Of a stretch of 12,233 nucleotides of DNA, positions 1 through 6,661 are shown piece by piece. The DNA comes from Pedobacter sp. (lineage in GTDB: Bacteria; Bacteroidota; Bacteroidia; Sphingobacteriales; Sphingobacteriaceae), in the NCBI GenBank assembly GCA_028287885.1, contig JAQBOT010000453.1, positions 1 through 12,233 of the forward strand. Reading direction: 5' to 3'. How positions within the stretch are numbered: position 1 is the stretch's first letter; each line of letters opens with the position of its first letter. Made by a program: the position numbers and the translations under genes. The notes beneath the pieces are model-generated. The model saw only the letters and a program-made list of their open reading frames with translations, searched no databases and was not told the origin of the DNA.

Positions 1-232
1 AATCAGGGTCAATGAATAATGCCCAGATGTTATATTTAACTAAATCAGCAATGGCAAAGCCAACCACCTTACCGTCAATTTCGCACACCCAACCCTTTCC
101 CCTCACGGTAATATAGTCAAGAACATCCCGATCTGTTATTAACTTAGGACTTGAAAGCTGGTTTTCTTTTACCCCGTTTCTTATTATCTGCATTTGCGGG
201 ATGTCGGCGGGCCGTGCTTTACGAAACATCAT
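1..232 (-). CDS. GNAT family N-acetyltransferase, N-terminal part (cut by window edge)
   Basis: The first 77 codons are visible and the 3' end lies outside the window. The start reads MMFRKARPAD followed by an amphipathic stretch. The core is WVCEIDGKVVGFAIAD, then NIWALFIDPD. This is the beta-strand pattern of a GNAT fold up to the point where motif A (acetyl-CoA binding, usually Q/RxxGxG/A) would begin. The family transfers an acetyl group from acetyl-CoA to an amine; the substrate cannot be told. The ATG at 232-230 overlaps the TGA of the upstream RND pump gene (ATGA, 4 bp), which suggests translational coupling; a second ATG follows immediately at 229. Family assignment rests on the pattern only, because the cofactor motif is cut off. 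Confidence 0.72.
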   Translation of the reverse strand, partial: MMFRKARPADIPQMQIIRNGVKENQLSSPKLITDRDVLDYITVRGKGWVCEIDGKVVGFAIADLVKYNIWALFIDPD

Positions 233-3200
233 GAATCCTGTTCTAAACTTTGTAGTTGTTTGTTTCTAACTTTGTTCTGAACCCGTTTTGGGCTTATGCG
301 TTCCTGCAGGCTTTGAAAGATAATAAACAGTACTGGGATCACAAAAACGCCAAATACTGTACCGATGAGCATCCCGCCAACTGCACCTGTTCCGATAGAG
401 CGATTGCCAATAGCGCCGGCACCAGTTGCAAACATAAGCGGCATTAAACCAAAGATAAATGCAAAGGAGGTCATCAAGATTGGCCTTAATCTGGCCACTG
501 AACCCTCTACGGCACAAGAAATAAGGTCCATTCCCTCTTTACGCCGGGCTAGTGCAAACTGCACAATCAGAATGGCATTCTTTGCAAGAAGTCCGATTAG
601 CATAATTAGTGTTATTTGCAGGTAAATGTTATTCTGAATATTGAAAAGGTAGGCGAAAATAAATGCCCCGGCCAGTCCGACTGGTAAGGATAGCAACACA
701 GCAAAGGGCAAAATGTAACTTTCATATTGGGCACTGAGCAGGAAGTAAACGAACACGAGACAAAGGACAAAAATGAACAGCGTCTGGCTGCCACTAGATA
801 ATTCCTCTCTGCTCAATCCAGAAAATTCATAGCCATACCCCACAGGCAATGATTTCGCAGCAACTTCCTGAACAACTTTCAGTGCATCTCCGGTGCTGTA
901 GCCCGGGTTTGGCGCTCCGGAAATTGAAATGGCTGTAAACATATTGAATCTGTTGATAAATTCGGGGCCATAAACTCGCTTAAGCGTGACGAATGCTGAT
1001 ACTGGCGCCATAAAGTTGTCGTCCGTCCGCACAAAAATACTGTTCAGGCTTTGTGTGCTGCCGCGGTAAGGTGCGTCGGCTTGTATCATCACTCGGTATT
1101 GCTTCCCGAACTGATTGAAATTCGAGGCATATAATCCGCCAAAATAACCCTGAAGTGTTCCGAGCACCGCAGATGGTGAAACATTAGCTTCTTTACATTT
1201 CGCCACGTTCAGTTCTACTTCATATTGCGGAACATCAATATTGAAGAAGCTTGTGGCATATTGCAATTCCGGTCGCTTACTCAATGCAGCTAAAAAGTTA
1301 TTATTCACTTCGCTAAACTTGCGAAGGTCGCCACCTGTCTTGTCTTGTAGCTGCAGCTCAAATCCGCTGCTGTTGCCGAAGCCTTCAAGGCTTGGTGGCG
1401 CCAGGAAGAAAATACTTGCTCCCCTGATCCCTGCGGTTTGGCCAAATAGTTTTGCAATAACTCCGTCCACGGAGTGTTCAGCCCCGGAACGTTCATCCCA
1501 ATTCTTGAGCAGCATAAAAAGGGCACCATAAGAGCCTCCATTGCCGCTGAGTAAGCCAGAACCGGCGATTCTAGTGACAGATTCAATCTCAGGATTTTTA
1601 GCCGCTATTCTAGCAACCTCATCACTAATTTCTGTTGTGCGTTCCAATGAAGATGCTGGCGGCAACGATACATCAGCCATAATAAAACTTTGATCTTCAG
1701 TTGGCACGAAACCACTGGGTGTTACTTTTATCAACAGCACCAGTATGGCCCAGAAGACCACGATACCGGCGAGGGCAACCCACTTGTGCTTGGAAAGAAA
1801 ACTTACAGAACGTTTATATTTACCCGTCACTGTTTCGAAACTGGTATTAAAAGCAGCATAAAACCGCTGTACAAACCCTATTGGATGGACCTGAGTACCT
1901 TCATACGGTTTAAGCAACAAGGCGCAAAGCGCTGGGCTGAGTGTAAGGGCGTTAACGGCGGAAATTATAATGGCGATCGCCAATGTTATTCCAAATTGCT
2001 TGTAGAATACGCCGGTAGCACCTGTAATGAATGTCACTGGAATGAACACCGCTGCCATAACCAGAGTAATGGAAATGACTGCACCACTAATGTCGTTCAT
2101 TGCTTCAACCGTTGCCGTTTTGGCGGAATCCGTACCGTGACCGAGCTTAGAATGTACCGCTTCTACAACTACAATCGCATCATCGACTACAATTCCTATG
2201 GCCAGGACCAGGGCAAACAAAGTGAGTAAATTGATTGTGAAGCCAAAAAGGCCCAGAAAGAAAAAGGTACCGATAATTGCTACAGGGACTGCGATCGCAG
2301 GAATCAGTGTTGATCGAAAATCTTGAAGGAAAACGAAAACAACAATAAATACGAGAACAAAGGCTACGATCAAGGTATGGAGCACCTGCGCTATGGAGAC
2401 ATCGAGAAAATCATTTACAGAGAATATGGGAACATATTTTACACCTGGCGGGAAAGACTCCGATGCAGTTAAAATGGTCTGCTCAATCTCCTTCACCATC
2501 TCATGCGCATTAGATCCAGCGGATTGGTTAACAGCTAAAGCGATTGAAGGCAGGTTATTTGTTTCGGAGGTAACGGAATAATTAAGCGCGCCCAATTCAA
2601 TCCGCGCGATATCTTTTAGTTTTAGCAGCTGGCCGTTTGCTGCTGAACGAATCACTATGTTCTCGTATTCTGCCGCTGTTTTGAGCCGGCCCTTATATTT
2701 AAGTACATACTGAAAAGACTGCTTATCGTTCTCGCCGATCTTACCTGGAGCAGCTTCAATATTTTGTTCAGCTAATGCGGCATTTACGTCGGCTGGCACA
2801 AGACCATACGTTGCCATAACCCGGGGCTTCAACCAGATTCGCATGGCATAATCCTGAATGCCAAACGCAAAGGCATCACCTACACCCGTGATTCTCTTGA
2901 TTAGCGGCAGCAAATTGATGTTCGCATAATTCTGAAGAAAGATGCCATCAAAAGACTTATTGGTACTGCTCAAGGCAAATACCATCACCATGCCACTCTG
3001 TTGCTTGTTTGTGGTTATACCGGCCTGAATTACTTCTGCTGGTAACAAGGGGACGGCTTTGGATACACGGTTCTGGACGTTAACCGCAGCGATGTCGGGA
3101 TTCGTTCCCAATTTAAAATAGACAGTGATCCTTGCGGAGCCATCGTTCCCCGCGCTGGAGGTAATGTAGCTCATGTTTTCAACGCCATTGATCTGCTCTT

Positions 3201-3396
3201 CCAGCGGAACGATAACGCTGTTCATGACCACATCGGCATTTGCACCCTGATAAGAGGCAGATACCTGAACCGTGGGTGGAGCGATTTCGGGATAAAGCGT
3301 TATGGGTAGAGATAGGATGCCTAGCAGGCCAAGAATGACCAGGATCACGGAGATCACAGTGGAGAGGACGGGTCGTTCTATAAAAATCTTAAGCAT
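229..3396 (-). CDS. RND superfamily (HAE1/AcrB-like) efflux pump, inner-membrane subunit
   Basis: At 1055 residues this is full length for a hydrophobe/amphiphile efflux RND pump, a proton-driven inner-membrane transporter that works as a trimer with a membrane fusion protein and a TolC-like channel. The N-terminus (MLKIFIERPVLSTVIS) is the family start in the first membrane helix. Two large periplasmic loops follow, about residues 35-335 and 560-860. The proton-relay aspartates lie in GIVVDDAIVVVE (D405, D406), and the partner lysine is in AKNAILIVQFA (K939). Twelve membrane helices fit the hydrophobic blocks. The start has no Shine-Dalgarno sequence, as is usual in Bacteroidota. No fusion protein or outer-membrane channel gene is next to it in this window, which is unusual. 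Substrates cannot be predicted; drug, dye or solvent export is the family norm. Confidence 0.95.
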   Translation of the reverse strand: MLKIFIERPVLSTVISVILVILGLLGILSLPITLYPEIAPPTVQVSASYQGANADVVMNSVIVPLEEQINGVENMSYITSSAGNDGSARITVYFKLGTNPDIAAVNVQNRVSKAVPLLPAEVIQAGITTNKQQSGMVMVFALSSTNKSFDGIFLQNYANINLLPLIKRITGVGDAFAFGIQDYAMRIWLKPRVMATYGLVPADVNAALAEQNIEAAPGKIGENDKQSFQYVLKYKGRLKTAAEYENIVIRSAANGQLLKLKDIARIELGALNYSVTSETNNLPSIALAVNQSAGSNAHEMVKEIEQTILTASESFPPGVKYVPIFSVNDFLDVSIAQVLHTLIVAFVLVFIVVFVFLQDFRSTLIPAIAVPVAIIGTFFFLGLFGFTINLLTLFALVLAIGIVVDDAIVVVEAVHSKLGHGTDSAKTATVEAMNDISGAVISITLVMAAVFIPVTFITGATGVFYKQFGITLAIAIIISAVNALTLSPALCALLLKPYEGTQVHPIGFVQRFYAAFNTSFETVTGKYKRSVSFLSKHKWVALAGIVVFWAILVLLIKVTPSGFVPTEDQSFIMADVSLPPASSLERTTEISDEVARIAAKNPEIESVTRIAGSGLLSGNGGSYGALFMLLKNWDERSGAEHSVDGVIAKLFGQTAGIRGASIFFLAPPSLEGFGNSSGFELQLQDKTGGDLRKFSEVNNNFLAALSKRPELQYATSFFNIDVPQYEVELNVAKCKEANVSPSAVLGTLQGYFGGLYASNFNQFGKQYRVMIQADAPYRGSTQSLNSIFVRTDDNFMAPVSAFVTLKRVYGPEFINRFNMFTAISISGAPNPGYSTGDALKVVQEVAAKSLPVGYGYEFSGLSREELSSGSQTLFIFVLCLVFVYFLLSAQYESYILPFAVLLSLPVGLAGAFIFAYLFNIQNNIYLQITLIMLIGLLAKNAILIVQFALARRKEGMDLISCAVEGSVARLRPILMTSFAFIFGLMPLMFATGAGAIGNRSIGTGAVGGMLIGTVFGVFVIPVLFIIFQSLQERISPKRVQNKVRNKQLQSLEQDS

Positions 3397-3597
3397 TAGC
3401 TATGTTTATGGAAGTGTTCCTGCCTGGACTTTGAAGACGGCCCTGACCATTTATACGTAGATCTCTTCGTGCTTACTAAGTGATTGTGTCTGGTTGACTA
3501 TATAGGATTGGAGATCCGTCTGGTAGAATAATTTTACTTATTTGAATTTATTAAAATCAATTGTTATTTACAAGCAAAAACTTGATTGTTTTAAAGC

Positions 3598-3635
3598 AAA
3601 AAAAGACATCTAATTTAACTTAGATGTCTTTTTTT
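3598..3635 (-). terminator. Intrinsic terminator behind ssrA (bidirectional in form)
   Basis: This is a perfect 16-bp inverted repeat with a 6-nt loop: AAAAAAAGACATCTAA, loop, TTAGATGTCTTTTTTT. It starts 12 bases beyond the 3' end of tmRNA on the minus strand. The seven A:T pairs at the stem base give a T tract on either strand, so it can end transcription from both sides. On the minus strand it should isolate the RND pump gene from ssrA transcription. Confidence 0.85.
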
Positions 3636-3647
3636 AAATTGATTCTG

Positions 3648-4011
3648 TGGAGCCGAAGGGGTTCGAACCCTTGTCCAGTTGTGCGATAAATTATGCCTTC
3701 TACATGCTTATTTTCCAATTGATTTTCGGGATCAGCCGGGCCGGAAACCTACCTTGACTTTCTCCTTAGGTACTTTATCTCGCAACTGCACCGTACCTTG
3801 CAATTGCCAGCATTGTTATTTCGATGCTCCTGATTCTAACCTAACGATGCAGCAGTTAGAGGAACAAAAGCTTGTCTAATTCTAAATTAGGCAGCTAAGG
3901 CGTAGTTATTTTCGCCAATCAAAGTGTGAACGTTCTCTTTTAAGTGCTCTCCGTACAACGCACTGCATGCTAACATACTTAGCTTCACCCTGTCAAATCC
4001 AAAACGGCCCC
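3648..4011 (-). ncRNA. ssrA: Transfer-messenger RNA (tmRNA)
   Basis: tmRNA rescues ribosomes stalled on broken messages and tags the product for proteolysis, together with SmpB. The 5' end begins GGGGCCGTTTTGGATTTGAC and the 3' end is CGGCTCC plus discriminator A. The two ends pair as a seven-base acceptor stem with one G-U. The T arm is AAGGG-TTCGAAC-CCCTT. The tag frame (3916 to 3887) reads GENNYALAA then TAA, a Bacteroidota-type degradation tag with the ALAA end seen by ClpXP. The 364-nt length is normal for one-piece tmRNA. The genome reads CTCCACAG at the 3' end, so CCA is not encoded and must be added by the CCA-adding enzyme. A strong terminator follows at 3598-3635. Confidence 0.96.
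3887..3916 (-). other. tmRNA proteolysis-tag reading frame
   Basis: Nine sense codons, GGC GAA AAT AAC TAC GCC TTA GCT GCC, followed by TAA encode GENNYALAA. With the alanine carried by charged tmRNA, the appended tag would be AGENNYALAA. The resume codon is GGC. Confidence 0.93.
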
Positions 4012-4061
4012 AGCATGTGTAAAGTAAGATCAGAATAACTACTTCTTTTCCCTTTACTCTG

Positions 4062-4069
4062 CAAATTTA
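4062..4069 (-). promoter_or_regulatory. Possible -7 promoter element for ssrA
   Basis: TAAATTTG on the minus strand matches the Bacteroidota -7 consensus TAnnTTTG exactly. It would start transcription about 45 bases before the mature tmRNA 5' end, leaving a leader for RNase P to remove. No clear TTTG -33 box is visible, so this is tentative. Confidence 0.35.
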
Positions 4070-4150
4070 CTAAAATTATGCCAGTATCGTTTATCAGGAT
4101 TAAAATTCATTACATAGTGTTAACAATAAGCTAAGCGAGTAAAAAAATTC

Positions 4151-4158
4151 TATATTTA
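4151..4158 (+). promoter_or_regulatory. Possible -7 promoter element for satP
   Basis: TATATTTA matches seven of eight positions of TAnnTTTG (last G is A) and lies 21 bases before the satP ATG. No convincing -33 box is seen. The region is A/T rich, so a chance match is possible. Confidence 0.28.
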
Positions 4159-4179
4159 TTTCAACCAAATTAAAGACGC

Positions 4180-4812
4180 ATGCTACAAACCAATCCGGTA
4201 CCAAGTACCCCAATTCCAACTACGCCCTTCCCTACCGCTTCAGTTACATTAAAGGACGGAATTGCCAACCCAGCGCCCTTGGGTCTGTGTGCATTCGGAA
4301 TGACAACGGTATTGTTAAACATCCACAACGCAGGTTTCTTTGAAATGAATAGCATGATCCTGGCAATGGGTATTTTCTACGGAGGGCTAGCGCAGGTTAT
4401 TGCGGGCGTTATCGAAGCGAAAAAAGACAATACGTTTGGGCTAACGGCATTTACCTCTTACGGCTTCTTTTGGCTTTCTTTAGTTGGCTTAGTACTATTA
4501 CCAAAACTTGGGTTGGCAACTGCGCCATCGGAAGGAGCTATGGCAGCATACCTATCGGTATGGGGTTTGTTTACTTTCTTGCTTTTCTTTGGAACTTTAA
4601 GACTTAACCGTGCACTGCAGTTTGTATTTGCTTCCTTGACAATCTTGTTTGCTTTACTGGCGATAGGCGACGCTACCGGCAACGCTGGCATTAAGACCAT
4701 TGCTGGCTATGAAGGAATTGTATGCGGGGCGTCGGCCATATATACCGGCATCGCAAACCTGTTAAATGAGGTATATAAAAGGCTTGTTTTGCCAGTTGGT
4801 ACAATTGGGTAG
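4180..4812 (+). CDS. satP: Acetate/succinate transporter, GPR1/FUN34/YaaH (SatP) family
   Basis: This is a six-helix inner-membrane protein for uptake of acetate and related short acids, probably driven by proton symport as in E. coli SatP. The family signature NPAPLGL is at residues 30-36, followed by [15 protein letters not shown]. Further conserved blocks are [11 protein letters not shown] (62-72), [16 protein letters not shown] (84-99), [19 protein letters not shown] (146-164) and [10 protein letters not shown] (179-188). The 210-residue length exceeds the roughly 188 of E. coli SatP, mainly because of an N-terminal tail rich in Pro and Thr (residues 5-20). The single start at 4180 gives this tail; no Shine-Dalgarno sequence is seen. 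The gene stands alone, divergent from ssrA and convergent with the lipoprotein gene 17 bp away. No acetate-metabolism gene is adjacent. Confidence 0.93.
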   Translation: MLQTNPVPSTPIPTTPFPTASVTLKDGIANPAPLGLCAFGMTTVLLNIHNAGFFEMNSMILAMGIFYGGLAQVIAGVIEAKKDNTFGLTAFTSYGFFWLSLVGLVLLPKLGLATAPSEGAMAAYLSVWGLFTFLLFFGTLRLNRALQFVFASLTILFALLAIGDATGNAGIKTIAGYEGIVCGASAIYTGIANLLNEVYKRLVLPVGTIG

Positions 4813-4829
4813 TTGGCAATTCCACTTCG

Positions 4830-5618
4830 TTACTTCACCCGCTTGTAGATTTCTACAGAGCGCCCATTTGTGGCACTATTGATTACCTGCGTATATTCGT
4901 CTCGTCCATTGAATTTGATCTTAATTGCAAAATTTCGTCCGCGGAGAAGGGAGTAGTTTGAATTCTGCTCTACTTCTCTTAAGGTGTCATTTCTCAAGGT
5001 AAATACACCTGTGCCGAAGCCATTTCTGAATTTCTTGTCAGTTGAATCTAAGGGAAATCTATGAATAAAAATAAAGTGGCCTGCCCAGTACACCTTGTAT
5101 TGTTTCACCTTCGTTTCAGCTGTGTCCTTTCCTCTTATCGTATATGTTCTTTCCATCTTCCACAGTCCATCAAGCTTAGTCGTATCCCCGGGCGCCAGTT
5201 TTATGTAATCTTCAGTCAACACATATTTAACTCCCTGTGCTGAAGTATAGTCGGGAATAACTTGCGTATAGCCACTGTCCCGCTTCGCGATTTCTAAATT
5301 GTACGTCAACGAAGAATCAAGCGCCCTACTGGTGTACATGCTTTTTTCAACTATTTTTTTGCCACTTGAGTCTAGTGTATACGCGCCCACACCAAAACCT
5401 ACGGAGGAGTCTGGTACAATGCTGGCATATAAGAAATGACGGTCTGTATATATCTTGACCTGATCTCTCTTTATTGTAGAGTCCGTCTTACCTCCCTTGA
5501 GTACCTGTCTTGTAAGTTCATATACACCTTCAAGGCCCGATTGTGATACCTTCTCCTTCTGCTTACATCCTAAAATCATACAGCTTAACAAAGCTGCGAA
5601 AACTAAAATCTTGTTCAT
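4830..5618 (-). CDS. Lipoprotein with two lipocalin-like (DUF4488-like) repeats
   Basis: This is a 262-residue lipoprotein of unknown function. The N-terminus is a short type II signal peptide with lipobox MILGC, giving a lipidated Cys18. The mature part contains two related units at about residues 29-124 and 149-245. Both begin L-(E/D)-G-(V/L)-(Y/W), continue with K-x-Y-x-x-x-H-F and G-x-G-x-(Y/F)-T-L, and end Y-T-Q-V-I. The pattern (LxGxW start, GxGxYTL strand) resembles small beta-barrel lipocalin-like domains such as DUF4488 of Bacteroidota. That is inference from motif layout. Ligand and role are unknown. The gene appears monocistronic, and the region upstream is decayed DNA with no gene. 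Confidence 0.8.
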   Translation of the reverse strand: MNKILVFAALLSCMILGCKQKEKVSQSGLEGVYELTRQVLKGGKTDSTIKRDQVKIYTDRHFLYASIVPDSSVGFGVGAYTLDSSGKKIVEKSMYTSRALDSSLTYNLEIAKRDSGYTQVIPDYTSAQGVKYVLTEDYIKLAPGDTTKLDGLWKMERTYTIRGKDTAETKVKQYKVYWAGHFIFIHRFPLDSTDKKFRNGFGTGVFTLRNDTLREVEQNSNYSLLRGRNFAIKIKFNGRDEYTQVINSATNGRSVEIYKRVK

Positions 5619-5883
5619 AACGCTTAAGGTTTAATGAGAAATAATCAACTTCTAATCTGCTAGCCTAATGGGATATAGTGGCAGAAACTTTCGTGAGGAT
5701 CAGCAAATAATGCGCAACAGGCAATGTCCCTGTCGAAGAATCAAAGTACCGGATAAAATTTTCAAATAATATTTCGTCTAAATGAATTTACATATAAAAT
5801 ATGTGATTAACAATACTTTAATGCTCAAGGAGAAAGGAAATATTAATTATTGAGAAAGGCAATTGCGATGGCCGAAGGCCTAT
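5619..5883. other. Non-coding stretch upstream of the lipoprotein gene
   Basis: No intact gene or RNA is recognisable here. It must hold the lipoprotein promoter, but no clear TAnnTTTG element is visible. One minus-strand frame is open without a start codon at 5665-5787 and matches nothing I recognise. A small palindrome, GGCCGAAGGCC (5870-5880), sits just behind the stop of the NHL remnant. Confidence 0.5.
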
Positions 5884-6190
5884 TTACTCCATCACAATCT
5901 TCCGGATGCGGTTTCCTGATTTTGTAACAAAGTTGAAGGTACTTACATAAAGGACACTTTGACTGTCAATTGTTAAACCCTACCGCCTATTGTGGTTACC
6001 GTTACTTTATATTAATACGAAAATTCCGATCCAACATACTCTGGTCCGTCTATATTCAAAATAATTTTATCAGAGCCAAGCATCTTTGGAATTCTAACCT
6101 TAATGTGGTAACAATCCCACCCTTCCCTGCTCCTTAGGGTAGATGGAGACTATGGCGGTTTTCACATTCTCGAGACTCAAGAATAAAGAG
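5884..6190 (-). pseudogene. Decayed 3' end of an IPT/TIG plus NHL-repeat protein gene
   Basis: Read on the minus strand in three shifting frames, the pieces follow the order of a secreted IPT/NHL protein. First comes an IPT-like strand pair, NVKTAIVSIYP (about 6170-6138). Then VRIPKMLGSDKIILNIDG to GSEFSY, like an IPT domain end, is followed by an in-frame TAA at 6014-6012. Next is KVTVTTIGG, the usual linker before NHL repeats. Last, in another frame, comes GLTIDSQSVLYVS ... GNRIRKIVME then TAA at 5886-5884, a typical terminal NHL strand. The glycine-rich stretch usually found between linker and repeat is missing. Stops and frameshifts rule out a working product. No full-length parent copy is in the window. 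Confidence 0.66.
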
Positions 6191-6250
6191 CTTCCATAAC
6201 GGAGGCACCTTATTATAATTGCAAATAAAAACAGTTGCGAAGATTGTCTT

Positions 6251-6630
6251 CTAAACCAGGCTTGAGCAAGTTTCTTCCGTCGCTGAGGCAAGTTCGTGGT
6301 CATGCTCAACAGATCCGCCGGAAACACCAACAGCACCGATAATTTTTCCCTGGCTATCCTTCAGCAACACGCCACCGGGAAAGGATATTAATCCTCCGTT
6401 CGAATGTTCAATGTTGTATAATGGACCTCCAGGTTGCGACAACTTGCCGATCTCTCCAGAATCCATATTAAAGATACGTGCCGCTTTGCCTTTTTAATGC
6501 CGATATAAATGGATCCAAGCCAGGCATCATCCATTCTATGAAATGACACGAGATTCGCCCCGCCGTCTACAATGGCTATATTCATGGGCACACCCAGCGC
6601 GGTTGCTTTTTCTTTTGGGTAAAAAGTTTA
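6251..6630 (-). pseudogene. GlcG/HbpS-family (DUF336) protein gene, frameshifted and N-terminally truncated
   Basis: Two frames join into one GlcG/HbpS-like protein. The upstream frame reads [20 protein letters not shown] then [17 protein letters not shown]. The downstream frame continues [41 protein letters not shown] and GAVGVSGGSVEHDHELA to the stop at 6253-6251. The break lies at about 6482-6495 around AAAAAGGCAAAG, and one missing base explains it. A TAA upstream (about 6630) closes the first frame, so the usual N-terminal helix of roughly 20 residues is gone. Members of the family bind haem or small ligands, and some are secreted. Conserved residues are otherwise well kept, so inactivation looks recent. 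A sequencing error at the A-rich site could explain the frameshift but not the truncation. Confidence 0.82.
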
Positions 6631-6661
6631 TTTGTCGAGTATACCTTCGTTCTTTAATCAA

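Noticed and set aside
1690..2229. Plus-strand open frame of 179 codons inside the RND pump gene
   Set aside because: It is antisense to a full-length pump with all its motifs, and its cysteine/asparagine-rich product matches no family I recognise.
3679..3879. Plus-strand open frame of 66 codons
   Set aside because: It lies entirely inside the tmRNA gene on the opposite strand; the RNA explains the sequence.
5665..5787. Minus-strand frame open for about 40 codons (contains IRYFDSSTGTLPVAHYLL)
   Set aside because: It has no start codon and matches no family I recognise. It may be a further remnant, but cannot be supported.
5870..5880. Short palindrome GGCCGAAGGCC just behind the NHL remnant's stop
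   Set aside because: It has only four base pairs of stem and no T tract, so it is too weak to call a terminator.
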